Assembly: GCA_009992235.1 (NCBI GenBank)
Contig: JAACVZ010000001.1
Coordinates: 1-64,000, forward strand
From: Candidatus Saccharimonadota bacterium
GTDB taxonomy: Bacteria; Patescibacteriota; Saccharimonadia; Saccharimonadales; Saccharimonadaceae
Length of the DNA stretch: 64,000 bases
Direction: 5' to 3'
The notes below the pieces were generated by a model that saw only the letters and a program-made list of their open reading frames with translations, searched no databases and had not been told where the DNA came from. The stretch's first letter is position 1, and every line of letters starts with the position of its first letter. Shown one piece after another: positions 41,576-50,558 of this stretch. A program made the position numbers and the translations under genes.

Positions 41576-42376
41576 ATGGAGTTTCTCAAATTAGTCCGTC
41601 GTCGATCATTCGCGAGTGAGCTGGTGTATATGTCGCTTAATGTTGGCCTGGCGGTCGCTGTGACGCTTATCGTCTTTTTTACTGAATCGGCTATTTTGGC
41701 TATTGGCCTCGTGATGCTTAGTAAATGGCGAGTACTTGCAGTTCGTCCGCGGTATTGGTGGGTAAATGTTCAATCGAATATGGTTGATTTCATCGTAAGT
41801 ATTAGCTTTGTGGCTCACCTTATGGCGGTCAACGCCGCGCCAATAGCCGAGCCGTACACTCTTATGCTACTTGGTATCGTCACCCTGATTTATATTGCTT
41901 GGTTGCTGTATTTGAAGCCTCGCGGCAGCCGGGCGATGATCGTTACCCAAGGGCTCGTGGCGGTATTCATGGGAACAGCAGCACTTTTTTCTATTGCGTA
42001 CGCGTGGCCTTCTCTAACAACTGTTATTGCTATGTGGGTTATTGGTTTCACGGCTACACGGCATATTCTGGCGTCGTATGATAACGAGACGCATAATACT
42101 CTGTTAAGCCTCGCAACGGCCCTTGTGTACGCAGAAATAGGTTGGATTGCTTACCACTGGACGGTTGCCTACGAATTACCGATATTTCCAAGTCTTCAGA
42201 TTCCACAAGTGTCGATTACCATGACGCTACTTGCTTTCGTTGCCTATAAAACCTACGATTCGTTTTATCACCATGCAAGAGTTCGCTCAACTGACATAGT
42301 TCTTCCGGCACTGCTGGCAGTCAGTATCATTGCTGTACTGGTGCTTCTATTTAATCGCGCAGGGACGGCTATCTAA
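41576..42376 (+). CDS. polytopic membrane protein of unknown function
   Basis: 266 residues with about eight hydrophobic segments and short polar loops; no charged active-site motif and no family recognised. TGG-TACAAT lies 11 bases before the ATG, with a short possible AAAGGG site inside the gap. It is convergent with prmC, with four bases between them. Confidence 0.7.
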   Translation: MEFLKLVRRRSFASELVYMSLNVGLAVAVTLIVFFTESAILAIGLVMLSKWRVLAVRPRYWWVNVQSNMVDFIVSISFVAHLMAVNAAPIAEPYTLMLLGIVTLIYIAWLLYLKPRGSRAMIVTQGLVAVFMGTAALFSIAYAWPSLTTVIAMWVIGFTATRHILASYDNETHNTLLSLATALVYAEIGWIAYHWTVAYELPIFPSLQIPQVSITMTLLAFVAYKTYDSFYHHARVRSTDIVLPALLAVSIIAVLVLLFNRAGTAI

Positions 42377-42380
42377 GTGG

Positions 42381-43232
42381 CTATCTAAGTTTTTCAAATA
42401 GCAGGGCGTAGCCATCAATTTCTGCACAAATAAGACCAAAGGCTCCGGCCTCTTTTTTTATTTCATCGTGTTGTGCTGGGTCGGCCTCGAGGATAAGATA
42501 GCCCGATTTCGATAGTTTGCCGTCGGTCTGTTTAATAAGGGTTTTAATAAGAGCAAGGCCGTTGTCTTTAGCGAATAGAGCTTCGGCAGGCTCGTGATCG
42601 GTTTCGGGCGAGCGCTCCCAGGAAGGGTCAACGTAGGGTAGGTTAGCGATAATGACATCTGCGACGTGTGGGTACTCATCAAGAAGATTGCCGTGAAGTG
42701 TGTCGACATCGGCGTGAAGCGACGCAGCGTTTTTTTCGGCTACGGCAAGCGCGTAGCGGCTTTCATCGATAAGCGTGACATCGAACGCTGGAAAGAGGAG
42801 TTTTGCGGTAACGCCGAGGTTACCGCTTCCCGTACCAACATCGACCAGGCGGAGCGGTGTCTCGTTGGTCCGGTTCTTGTATGCAGAAAATGTTTTCTTT
42901 AGTAGCTCAATGACGCTTTCAGATTCAGGCCGTGGAATGAGTGTTGCGGTTGTGACGCGGAAAGCATGTCCGTAAAAATCTTTGTGGCCAATAATATAGG
43001 CAACCGGAACACGGTCTAGTCGTAGATCAAGACGAGCCTGGGCAATTTCTTGAGTCCGAATATCGAGCTCGGCCTCTGGGTGGGCGTGAAGCCAGATGCG
43101 TGGTTCACGAAGGGTGTGAGACAAGAGAAGCTCAGCGTCGAGTGTAGCGCTCGGAATGCCGGCATCTTTAAGAAGACGAGTGGCGCGGCGTAACCACTCT
43201 TTAACTGTGAGCGACGGCGAGTTCTCGTTCAT
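42381..43232 (-). CDS. prmC: release factor glutamine methyltransferase
   Basis: 283 residues. An N-terminal helical domain binds the release factor, and the SAM domain has [11 protein letters not shown] and the catalytic tetrad as NLPY, where most PrmC have NPPY. It methylates the Gln of the GGQ motif of RF1 and RF2. It overlaps prfA by 32 bases, the standard prfA-prmC arrangement. Confidence 0.93.
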   Translation of the reverse strand: MNENSPSLTVKEWLRRATRLLKDAGIPSATLDAELLLSHTLREPRIWLHAHPEAELDIRTQEIAQARLDLRLDRVPVAYIIGHKDFYGHAFRVTTATLIPRPESESVIELLKKTFSAYKNRTNETPLRLVDVGTGSGNLGVTAKLLFPAFDVTLIDESRYALAVAEKNAASLHADVDTLHGNLLDEYPHVADVIIANLPYVDPSWERSPETDHEPAEALFAKDNGLALIKTLIKQTDGKLSKSGYLILEADPAQHDEIKKEAGAFGLICAEIDGYALLFEKLR

Positions 43233-44265
43233 ATGCCTGTAAATGCTCCACTATATCTTCAATTTGGCCATTCATAGCACCGGGGATATTGCTTCGGCTG
43301 TAACCGATGCGGTGATCGGTGATGCGGTCTTGAGGGAAGTTGTAGGTGCGAATTTTTTCCGATCGATCTCCCGAGCCGATAAGTCCGCGGCGTTCGGCGT
43401 CCAGTTTAGCGTTTTCTTCATCGATTTTTTGTTGAAGCAGGCGAGAGCGCAGGACGCTCATTGCCTTGTCCTTGTTCTTTATTTGCGATTTTTCGTCCTG
43501 GTTGGTGACAACAAGTCCAGAGGGGAGGTGGGTGATGCGAACTGCAGAGTCGGTGGTGTTAACCGACTGGCCGCCGTGACCTCCGGCTCGATAAACATCA
43601 ACTTTTAGGTCTCCCGGACTAATTTCGATGTCAGTTTCTTTTGCTTCGGGAAGAACGGCGACTGTGACTGTACTGGTGTGAATACGGCCCTGTGATTCGG
43701 TCGCAGGAACCCGTTGCACTCGGTGCACGCCTGACTCGAACTTCAGCTGGGCATATGGACTATCGCCCCTAACACTAAAAATAACTTCTTTGTAGCCACC
43801 GGTGTCGTTGGCGCTTTCGCTGATGAGTTCGGTTCGGAATTGATGTGTTTCGCAGTATCGAAGGTACATTCGGTAGAGTTCGCTGGCAAAAAGGCTAGCT
43901 TCATCGCCACCGGCACCAGCACGAATTTCAACGATGATATTCTTGTCGTTGTTTGGGTCTTTTGGCGATAGGTGAATGAAGAGCTCCTCTTCAAGCGCTT
44001 CAAGCTCTGTTGACGCCTTTTCCATTTCGTCTTTGGCAAGCACCGCCAGTTCGCTGTCTCCGCCAGACAACTCGCGAGCCTCCTCTATTTGCGCCTCAAG
44101 GGTATTTCGCCTATTCGCCTTTTCAATAAGCATTTGGAGTTCGGTTAGTCGTTTATTCTTTGTCGAAAAATCCGGGTCGTTATAGGCATCAGGGCGCGAT
44201 AAAAAGCTATCGAGTTCGGCTTGCTCGGCTTGTAGTTCGGTGATGTTGAGAGCTATTTTTGGCAT
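43201..44265 (-). CDS. prfA: peptide chain release factor 1
   Basis: 354 residues. The anticodon-like tripeptide PAT lies in [10 protein letters not shown] and the catalytic GGQ in GGHGGQSVN, so this is RF1, reading UAA and UAG. With prfB at 63210 the cell has both factors. prmC overlaps its 3' end. Confidence 0.96.
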   Translation of the reverse strand: MPKIALNITELQAEQAELDSFLSRPDAYNDPDFSTKNKRLTELQMLIEKANRRNTLEAQIEEARELSGGDSELAVLAKDEMEKASTELEALEEELFIHLSPKDPNNDKNIIVEIRAGAGGDEASLFASELYRMYLRYCETHQFRTELISESANDTGGYKEVIFSVRGDSPYAQLKFESGVHRVQRVPATESQGRIHTSTVTVAVLPEAKETDIEISPGDLKVDVYRAGGHGGQSVNTTDSAVRITHLPSGLVVTNQDEKSQIKNKDKAMSVLRSRLLQQKIDEENAKLDAERRGLIGSGDRSEKIRTYNFPQDRITDHRIGYSRSNIPGAMNGQIEDIVEHLQAYERELAVAHS

Positions 44266-44295
44266 ATGTATAAACCTATCTGTTCTTATTGTAGC

Positions 44296-44330
44296 AAAAA
44301 GAGCTTACCCAAAGGAGAGTAAGCTCTAAA
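44296..44330 (-). terminator. intrinsic terminator of rpmE (minus strand)
   Basis: GAGCTTAC (44301-44308) pairs with GTAAGCTC (44319-44326); on the minus strand TTTTTGC follows. It separates rpmE from prfA. Confidence 0.8.
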
Positions 44331-44343
44331 AATGTCGTTTGCG

Positions 44344-44670
44344 CTATTTATCGCCTTGGACTTTTCTTGCTTTTGTCGCGGCAGTTTTCTTTGCTTTGCT
44401 GGCAAGTTGTGTTTTGCGAGCTTCAGCGGCTGCAGCACGGTTCTTGAATCGGTCGACACGACCTTCGGTGTCGATAATCTTCTCTTCACCGGTGAAGAAT
44501 GGGTGAGATGCGCTTGAGATGTGCACTTTAATAAGTGGGTACTCGTTGCCGTCTTCCCAGGTAATAGTGTCGTTTGACTGCGCAGTAGACTGGGTCAAAA
44601 ACGAAAATCCTGCCGTGTCATCGCTGAACACAACTGGTCGGTATTCGGTTGGGTGTACATTTGCTTTCAT
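44344..44670 (-). CDS. rpmE: 50S ribosomal protein L31 with basic C-terminal extension
   Basis: 108 residues. [17 protein letters not shown] and [23 protein letters not shown] are typical of bL31, in the type B form without zinc cysteines. The Ala/Lys-rich tail after about residue 78 is longer than usual. It lies alone between the prfA operon and the divergent VKOR gene. Confidence 0.92.
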   Translation of the reverse strand: MKANVHPTEYRPVVFSDDTAGFSFLTQSTAQSNDTITWEDGNEYPLIKVHISSASHPFFTGEEKIIDTEGRVDRFKNRAAAAEARKTQLASKAKKTAATKARKVQGDK

Positions 44671-44753
44671 AATCTGAGTTATTGTATCTGTTTTTTGGGT
44701 ATTTGTCCACCCCTTTATTATCTAGCGGGTGGGTAGTATAATAGAAAGCAACA

Positions 44754-45344
44754 ATGAAATCCTGGAAAACATCATCACGATTTATGGGAGTGTTCTTGGC
44801 GGTATGTGCCAGCATTGGGCTTTTGGCCTCGTTCTCGTTGCTCCACGAAACGTTTCAGGTATACAAAAATCCAGACTACGTTGCTAGCTGCAATATAAAC
44901 CCAATTATCAGCTGTCAGTCGGCCATGTCGGCACCAGAATCTGAGGTGTTAGGTCTGCCGTTTGCCACTTTCGGAGTCGCTGGGTTCACGGCGCTACTCG
45001 TATTTTCCGTACTGCTCGCAGCTGGAACTACGTTCCGACCATGGGTCTGGAGGGCGGGACTACTTGCGGCGACCGCTGGATTCGGCTCCGCAGCGTATTT
45101 ATATGTTGTTAGCATGACAAAACTCGGAAGTATTTGTCCGTGGTGCTTCACTACATGGGTCGCAACTATCGCTATTTTCTGGGGTGTCGTGACACACGTT
45201 TTGTCTACTTCGCACCTCACTATACCGAAACGCTGCAAGAGGGCCGCTCGTTTTTGGGTGGAATATGCGCCGATGATACTCGTTTCGCTTTACGTGCTAC
45301 TTGTTTTTAGTATTTTGTTGCGCTTCCAAGAGGCTCTTCTCTAA
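44754..45344 (+). CDS. vitamin K epoxide reductase (VKOR) family protein
   Basis: 196 residues with about five membrane segments. The active site CPWC is in the last third, and the loop cysteines are in CNINPIISCQS, as in bacterial VKOR. It reoxidises a DsbA-like partner and passes electrons to a quinone, so exported proteins can form disulfides. No fused or neighbouring thioredoxin domain is seen. TATAAT lies 11 bases before the ATG. pyrD starts three bases after the stop. Confidence 0.92.
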   Translation: MKSWKTSSRFMGVFLAVCASIGLLASFSLLHETFQVYKNPDYVASCNINPIISCQSAMSAPESEVLGLPFATFGVAGFTALLVFSVLLAAGTTFRPWVWRAGLLAATAGFGSAAYLYVVSMTKLGSICPWCFTTWVATIAIFWGVVTHVLSTSHLTIPKRCKRAARFWVEYAPMILVSLYVLLVFSILLRFQEALL

Positions 45345-45346
45345 TA

Positions 45347-46459
45347 ATGGCTCACATCGCAACAACACTGTACCGTCGCATTGTTCGACCGCTAATGTTT
45401 TTACTGTCTCCAGATAACGCGCATAGTCTCGTCGTCAACATTCTTGCCGTATCTGGTCGCATACCAGGAGTTTCGGCTGTTGTTGGGGTGCTACTTACTA
45501 GGCGGCATCGCACACTAGAAACAGAGTGGAAGGGTATGAAATTTTCTTCACCTGTTGGTCTTTCCGCGGGACTTGATAAAAACGGTCAAATTGTTCCTAT
45601 GATGCGCGCTCTTGGGTTTGGATTCAGCGAAGTCGGGTCGGTAACGGCCGAGCCCTGCAAGGGGAATGATCGCCCATGGTTTTATCGGCTTCCAAAAACC
45701 GGTTCTTTAGTTGTTCACGTTGGTCTTGCTAATCATGGCGTAAAAAAAATTCTTGAACGCCTGCACGCTATGCCTGAAAAAATCCAGAATAATTATCCAA
45801 CCATACTGTCGGTTGCTCGTACCAATAGTGAAGATGCTTCGGGTGTTGAAGAGGGTATTGTTGATTATGTCACTAGTATTAAGGCCGCTAAAAAATCGCC
45901 TGCTATTCAGATGGTTGAAGTAAACATTTCATGTCCGAATGCATTTGGCGGACAGACGTATACTACGCCAGAACTTCTCGACAAGCTCCTTGCTGCAATC
46001 GATAAGGTGAAACTGAAGAAGCCGCTATTTATAAAGATGCCAATTGACCTTTCTTGGCCGAAGACGAAGAAGCTACTTGATGTTGCGGTCACTCACGGCG
46101 TTACCGGTGTCACGATGTCTAACCTTACAAAGCAACGTGAAAAAGTTGAGTTTCTCGAACCACTCCCCGACAGCGTTAAAGGCGGTCTTAGTGGCGCGCC
46201 GCTACGCGAGCGAAGCACTGAACTTGTCGCGAAAACCTACAAAGCCTACGGCGACGAGCTCATTATTATCGGTGTTGGCGGTGTTATGTCAGCCGATGAC
46301 GCCTACGATAAAATCAAAGCCGGCGCTACTTTTGTCGAGCTTGTGACCGGACTTATTATGAAAGGCCCGTTCATAGAAGAGCTCAACAGCGGGCTAGTCG
46401 AGCTGCTCAAAAAAGACGGTTATTCGCACATCTCTGAAGCAGTCGGCGCTGGCAGATAA
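45347..46459 (+). CDS. pyrD: dihydroorotate dehydrogenase (quinone type, class 2)
   Basis: 370 residues. FMN-site motifs SAGLDKNG, GSVTAEPCKGN, NISCPN and GVGGVMSADDAYDKI are present. The N-terminal helices before residue 60, which form the quinone tunnel in class 2 enzymes, are present. It oxidises dihydroorotate to orotate in pyrimidine synthesis. It is cotranscribed with VKOR, another quinone-linked enzyme. A structured element follows four bases after the stop. Confidence 0.92.
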   Translation: MAHIATTLYRRIVRPLMFLLSPDNAHSLVVNILAVSGRIPGVSAVVGVLLTRRHRTLETEWKGMKFSSPVGLSAGLDKNGQIVPMMRALGFGFSEVGSVTAEPCKGNDRPWFYRLPKTGSLVVHVGLANHGVKKILERLHAMPEKIQNNYPTILSVARTNSEDASGVEEGIVDYVTSIKAAKKSPAIQMVEVNISCPNAFGGQTYTTPELLDKLLAAIDKVKLKKPLFIKMPIDLSWPKTKKLLDVAVTHGVTGVTMSNLTKQREKVEFLEPLPDSVKGGLSGAPLRERSTELVAKTYKAYGDELIIIGVGGVMSADDAYDKIKAGATFVELVTGLIMKGPFIEELNSGLVELLKKDGYSHISEAVGAGR

Positions 46460-46462
46460 TCC

Positions 46463-46571
46463 AGCTTTTTCGCGTTTTTGAAGACACCATACGGAACCAA
46501 AGAACTCTATGGCGTAGAGACCCATAGAGTTCTTTGCGTGGAGTTGGTTCTGAGGAAACGACGGAAAAGCT
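46463..46571 (-). repeat. family-1 structured intergenic element, copy D
   Basis: Outer helix AGCTTTT (46463-46469) with AAAAGCT (46565-46571), extended inward by CGTTT/AAACG. The internal hairpin has a perfect 14-bp stem (46499-46512 with 46522-46535) around CGTAGAGAC, which on the minus strand reads GTCTCTACG, identical to the loop of copy A. It lies between the pyrD stop and the rpsB promoter. Confidence 0.72.
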
Positions 46572-46577
46572 AGGTTA

Positions 46578-46606
46578 TTGACCTATCACCCCTGTTGATG
46601 TATAAT
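46578..46606 (+). promoter_or_regulatory. promoter of rpsB-tsf
   Basis: TTGACC (46578-46583), a 17-base spacer and TATAAT (46601-46606). It starts seven bases after element D. Confidence 0.82.
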
Positions 46607-46637
46607 GAATAAGTAACGATTTATTTAACGAAACAAT

Positions 46638-46671
46638 CTTCTACAAGACTCCTGGTAATTCAGGGTAGAAG
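46638..46671 (+). promoter_or_regulatory. rpsB leader stem-bulge-stem
   Basis: CTTCTAC (46638-46644) pairs with GTAGAAG (46665-46671); after a six-base bulge AAGACT, CCTG (46651-46654) pairs with CAGG (46661-46664) around GTAATT. It lies in the 5' leader of rpsB, where S2 autoregulation structures occur in other bacteria; that function is inferred here from position only. Confidence 0.5.
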
Positions 46672-46694
46672 GTGAAGAAAAAGGAGTTCACATT

Positions 46695-47411
46695 ATGGCA
46701 GTATCTGTCGATATTAAAGCATTGCTCGAAGCGGGTGTTCACTTTGGACACAAAACGAGCCGTTGGCACCCAAAAATGGCGCCATACATTCACTCAAAGC
46801 GTCAAGACAGTCACATTATTGACCTTACAAAAACAGTCGAGGCTCTTAATGAAGCGCTTCCTTTCCTTACGAAAGTAGCAGCATCGGGCAAGCCGATTCT
46901 TTTTGTAGCAACTAAGAAGCAGACCAAAGACATCGTCCGAAAGACAGCCGAATCACTTGGGCAACCATACGTTACCGAACGATGGATCGGCGGTATTCTT
47001 ACTAACGTAACCACCGTTACAGCACAAATCAAGAAGCTAAAAGACCTCGAAAGCCGCATGATTGCCGGTGATTTAGACAAGCGCTACAACAAGCTTGAAG
47101 TTCAACGCTTCCAAGAGGAAATCGAAGCCCTCAACGTTAAGTATGGTGGCGTAAAGGACCTTTCTGGTAAGCCTGGTGCAATTTTCATGATTGACGCAAT
47201 TGGCGATCTTAACGCAATTAACGAAGCCAAGACTTTGGGTGTACCGGTTGTCTCACTCGTTGACACAAACGTTGACCCAACACTTGTAGACTATCCAATT
47301 CCTGCAAACGATGATGCGATTAAGGGTATTCAAGTCATTCTTGATTATGTTGCAGAAGCGGTTGCTGAAGGTAAGAGCGTATCAAAGAAAGATAAGAACG
47401 GGGAGGCGTAA
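46695..47411 (+). CDS. rpsB: 30S ribosomal protein S2
   Basis: 238 residues. LLEAGVHFGHKTSRWHPKM, FVATKKQ, ERWIGGILTN and DTNVDPTLVDYPIPANDDA are all typical of uS2. AAGGAG lies nine bases before the ATG. It forms the conserved rpsB-tsf unit. Confidence 0.96.
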   Translation: MAVSVDIKALLEAGVHFGHKTSRWHPKMAPYIHSKRQDSHIIDLTKTVEALNEALPFLTKVAASGKPILFVATKKQTKDIVRKTAESLGQPYVTERWIGGILTNVTTVTAQIKKLKDLESRMIAGDLDKRYNKLEVQRFQEEIEALNVKYGGVKDLSGKPGAIFMIDAIGDLNAINEAKTLGVPVVSLVDTNVDPTLVDYPIPANDDAIKGIQVILDYVAEAVAEGKSVSKKDKNGEA

Positions 47412-47416
47412 ACACA

Positions 47417-48013
47417 ATGGCAGTATCAGTAGATGACATTAAGAAGTTGAAAGAATTGACCGGCGTTGGTCTTACCGACGCAAAACTAGCGCTTGTTGAG
47501 GCCGATGGCGATTTCGACAAAGCTCTTGAAGCGATGCGCAAAAAGGGCCTTACCAAGGCAGAGAAAAAAGCCGACCGTGAAGCGCTTGCCGGCATCATTG
47601 ACAGTTATGTTCACGGTGGACGCATAGGCGTTCTGGTTGAAGTAAACTGTGAGACCGATTTTGTGGCCCGAACTGACGGCTTCAAAGAGTTTGCCCACAT
47701 GGTTGCGTTGCAGGTAGCGTCTATGGCTCCCGTGTACGTTTCTCAGGACGACATTCCAGCCGATGAGCTTGAACGTGTCCGCAACGAAGCACTTGCCAGC
47801 GATACGCTAAAAAGCAAACCAGCTGACATTGCAGAGAAAATTGTCGATGGTCAGGTGAAGAAACACTTTGCAGACAAAGTGCTCCTTAATCAGAACTACA
47901 TCATGGACGATTCAAAAACTGTTGAGCAATATCTTAAAGAAAACGTTGCCAAAACTGGTGAAAACATCGTCATTCGACGCTTCAATCGCATTGAACTTGG
48001 CGTTAACGATTAG
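47417..48013 (+). CDS. tsf: elongation factor Ts
   Basis: 198 residues. The N-terminal UBA-like domain (LKELTGVGLTDAKLAL), the EF-Tu contact block VEVNCETDFVAR and a single C-terminal dimerisation region are present; it is a short form of the family. It releases GDP from EF-Tu. It starts five bases after the rpsB stop. Confidence 0.95.
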   Translation: MAVSVDDIKKLKELTGVGLTDAKLALVEADGDFDKALEAMRKKGLTKAEKKADREALAGIIDSYVHGGRIGVLVEVNCETDFVARTDGFKEFAHMVALQVASMAPVYVSQDDIPADELERVRNEALASDTLKSKPADIAEKIVDGQVKKHFADKVLLNQNYIMDDSKTVEQYLKENVAKTGENIVIRRFNRIELGVND

Positions 48014-48019
48014 TTAAAC

Positions 48020-48136
48020 AGAAAAACCACTCCTCATTTGCTTTGTAAACGGCTTCTCGCCGGGTTCGATAAGGGCCTTAGCGCCTTATCTCGCTCGGGT
48101 TGCAGATGTTTACTGTCGCAAACAAAGAGTGGTTTT
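48020..48136 (+). repeat. family-1 structured intergenic element, copy C
   Basis: The outer helix joins AAACCACTC (about 48024-48032) with GAGTGGTTT (48127-48135), continues with TTTGC/GCAAA and GTAAAC/GTTTAC, then holds GGC-TTCTC-GCC and the hairpin GATAAGG (48068-48074) with CCTTATC (48084-48090) around loop GCCTTAGCG. GGGTTGCAGATG follows, as in copy A. It lies seven bases after the tsf stop and just before the frr promoter (TATACT at about 48140). Confidence 0.76.
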
Positions 48137-48171
48137 CTGATATACTAAATTAAGTATAAGAGAGGAATTCT

Positions 48172-48726
48172 ATGTTTGACGTCAAACCATTTGAAGAGAA
48201 ATTTGAATACGCCCTTGCGCATTTTCAGGAAGAGCTAAAGAAGGTTCGTACCGGTCGCGCGCACCCCTCGATGCTCGACAGTGTGCAGGTTGAAGCGTAC
48301 GGCCAGCATATGCCGCTCAACCAGGTGGCGAACATTACGGCCCCAGAGGCTCAGCTTCTGACGATTACCCCATTTGATCCGACAAACCTTCAGGCGATTG
48401 CCACGGCTATTCGCCAGGACCAATCACTAGGGCTTAACCCGAGTGACGACGGGCGACTCGTGCGTGTTCCTATTCCAGCACTAACTGAAGAGCGTCGCAA
48501 ACAAATCGTGAAACAGACATCTGAAAAAGTTGAAGATGCTCGTATTGTGCTTCGTTCGGTTAGACAAGATGCCCTTAAAGAGGTGAAGCGCCTCAAGGAT
48601 GCGAAAGAGATGTCTGAGGACGACCAAAAGCGTTACGAGAAAACAATCGATGAGCGGGTGGCGCACTACAACGAAAGCATCGACATGCTATTCAAAGAAA
48701 AAGAAAAAGAGATTCTGACTATCTAA
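48172..48726 (+). CDS. frr: ribosome recycling factor
   Basis: 184 residues. The block LKKVRTGRAHPSMLD and the C-terminal long helices (ERRKQIVKQTSEKVEDARIVLRSVR in shorter parts) are diagnostic. With EF-G it splits post-termination ribosomes. A SD (GAGAGG) precedes the ATG. The stop overlaps the uppS start (TAATG). pyrH, often upstream of frr, is absent here. Confidence 0.95.
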   Translation: MFDVKPFEEKFEYALAHFQEELKKVRTGRAHPSMLDSVQVEAYGQHMPLNQVANITAPEAQLLTITPFDPTNLQAIATAIRQDQSLGLNPSDDGRLVRVPIPALTEERRKQIVKQTSEKVEDARIVLRSVRQDALKEVKRLKDAKEMSEDDQKRYEKTIDERVAHYNESIDMLFKEKEKEILTI

Positions 48727-49424
48727 TGACTGACGACACACCGGCCATCCCTAAGCATATCGGTTATATTGTTGACGGTAATCGCCGCTGGGCAAAATCT
48801 CACGGCCTCCCTGATTACGAAGGCCATCTTGCGGGATACAATACCTTGAAAGAGGTCGGGCTAGCTACGCTTGAGGCGGGTGTTGAATATATGTCGGCCT
48901 ATGTTTTTTCTACCGAGAACTGGAAACGCAGTGCCGACGAAGTGTCAAAGCTTATGGGTTTGACGCTACGTGTCTTAACCGCTGATATTCCGGAGTTCAA
49001 CAAGAATAACGTACGCCTGAAGGTGCTGGGCTCTCGTCAGGGGGTCGATAAGAAGATTCTTGCTGCAATAGATAGGGCAGAAGCGGAAACGGCACACAAT
49101 ACCGGTGGCGTGTTTGCGCTATGCTTTAACTATGGCGGACAGCTCGAAATTGTCGATGCGGTTAAAAAAATTGTTCAATCGGACGTATCGCCGCAATCAA
49201 TTACGGAAGAGACCATAGCTGAAGCGCTGTACGCACCAGAGGTGCCACCGATTGATCTCGTTGTTCGAACTAGCGGTGAACAGCGATTAAGCAACTTTAT
49301 GTTGTGGCGTGCTGCTTATAGCGAATTCATTTTCTTAAAAAAACCATGGCCCGATATGACAAAAAAAGACGTCGAGTCTATAATTAAAGAATACGCACGG
49401 CGCCAGCGCCGATTTGGAGGGTAA
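48726..49424 (+). CDS. uppS: undecaprenyl diphosphate synthase (cis-prenyltransferase)
   Basis: 232 residues. IVDGNRRWAKSHG holds the catalytic Asp and the Asn/Arg diphosphate site; YVFSTENWKR, FNYGGQLEIVDA and RTSGEQRLSNF are the remaining motifs. It makes the polyprenyl diphosphate carrier for wall glycans. It is coupled to frr and rseP-like genes by overlap or zero-gap spacing. Confidence 0.95.
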   Translation: MTDDTPAIPKHIGYIVDGNRRWAKSHGLPDYEGHLAGYNTLKEVGLATLEAGVEYMSAYVFSTENWKRSADEVSKLMGLTLRVLTADIPEFNKNNVRLKVLGSRQGVDKKILAAIDRAEAETAHNTGGVFALCFNYGGQLEIVDAVKKIVQSDVSPQSITEETIAEALYAPEVPPIDLVVRTSGEQRLSNFMLWRAAYSEFIFLKKPWPDMTKKDVESIIKEYARRQRRFGG

Positions 49425-50558
49425 ATGATTATTTTTGGAATTATTGTCGGGTTGATTGTGCTCGTGATGCTCGTCGTAGCGCATGAACTTGGACATGCCT
49501 TGGTCGCTCGCCGAAATGGAGTAGTTGTCGAAGAGTTCGGTATAGGGTTTCCGCCGCGCGCATGGAAGAAAAAGCTTAAGAACGGGGTACTCTTTACGCT
49601 CAATTGGCTACCGCTTGGTGGTTTTGTGAAGCTGCAAGGTGAACACGATGCAGCCAGCGGAAAAGGTGACTATGGAGCAGCGACGTTTTGGTCGAAGACG
49701 AAAATCCTTTTTGCCGGCGTGGCGGTTAACTGGGTTGTTGCAGTTATTCTACTTGCGATCGTATCGCTTTTTGGTCTACCTAAGATTCTTCCAGATCAAT
49801 TTTCTGTTGCTTCGGACACGACAGTCGTACGATCACCGGTGAGCCTCGGCTCACTTGAAGACGGCTATCCCGCCCAGCAGGCTGGTTTTCAGACAGGCGA
49901 CGAGATTATTGCAATAGCTGGTGAACCGGTTGAGACGGTGTCTGAGATTATTGAAGTGAGTGAGGCGAATAGGGGACAAACTGTTTCGGTCGAATATGAA
50001 CGAGACGGTGTTCAGACGTCGCAGGACGTCACCTTACGCGATGCAGACTCCATGGTGTTTGGCGCAGCCCTGGCGCAACAAGAGAAACTTCGCTCTACCT
50101 GGTCGGCGCCAATTGTTGGTATCGTTACCGCCGCTCAGTTTACCAGCGCGACATTTCAAGGTGTAGGTCAACTATCTGTTGATTTCTTTGGTGGATTATT
50201 TGGGCAGTTGACGACGAACGAGCAAGCGCGCACTGACGCCCGTGAGCAGCTAGACAAAGCGGGCGATAGTGTTGCGGGGCCGGTTGGTATTCTTGGTGTT
50301 ATTTTCCCGGCCGCTAGTGAAGCGGGTTTTATTCAGGTGCTTTTCCTGGCAGCCATCATCTCGTTGACGCTTGCGGTCATGAACGTGCTGCCTATTCCGG
50401 CACTTGACGGTGGTAGGTGGTTTGTTACGGCACTGTTCAAGCTGGCGAGAAAACCGCTAACAAAATCTCGCGAAGAAACAATTCATGGAACAGGGTTCAT
50501 GCTGCTTATGGTGTTAGTGATTATTATAACGGTTGCCGATGTTGGTAAAATTCTATAA
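49425..50558 (+). CDS. rseP: site-2 zinc metalloprotease RseP-like (M50)
   Basis: 377 residues. The first membrane segment carries HELGH (AHELGHALVAR), one PDZ domain (about 140-205) follows, and the second half of the active site is NVLPIPALDGG in a late membrane segment. It cuts membrane-buried substrates such as anti-sigma factors or signal peptides; the substrate is unknown. It is adjacent to uppS, as in many bacteria. Confidence 0.92.
   Translation: MIIFGIIVGLIVLVMLVVAHELGHALVARRNGVVVEEFGIGFPPRAWKKKLKNGVLFTLNWLPLGGFVKLQGEHDAASGKGDYGAATFWSKTKILFAGVAVNWVVAVILLAIVSLFGLPKILPDQFSVASDTTVVRSPVSLGSLEDGYPAQQAGFQTGDEIIAIAGEPVETVSEIIEVSEANRGQTVSVEYERDGVQTSQDVTLRDADSMVFGAALAQQEKLRSTWSAPIVGIVTAAQFTSATFQGVGQLSVDFFGGLFGQLTTNEQARTDAREQLDKAGDSVAGPVGILGVIFPAASEAGFIQVLFLAAIISLTLAVMNVLPIPALDGGRWFVTALFKLARKPLTKSREETIHGTGFMLLMVLVIIITVADVGKIL

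Noticed and set aside
48051-48095. GGGTTCGA in element C resembling a tRNA T arm
   Set aside because: No matching T-stem, anticodon arm or acceptor is present; the bases belong to the family-1 hairpin.
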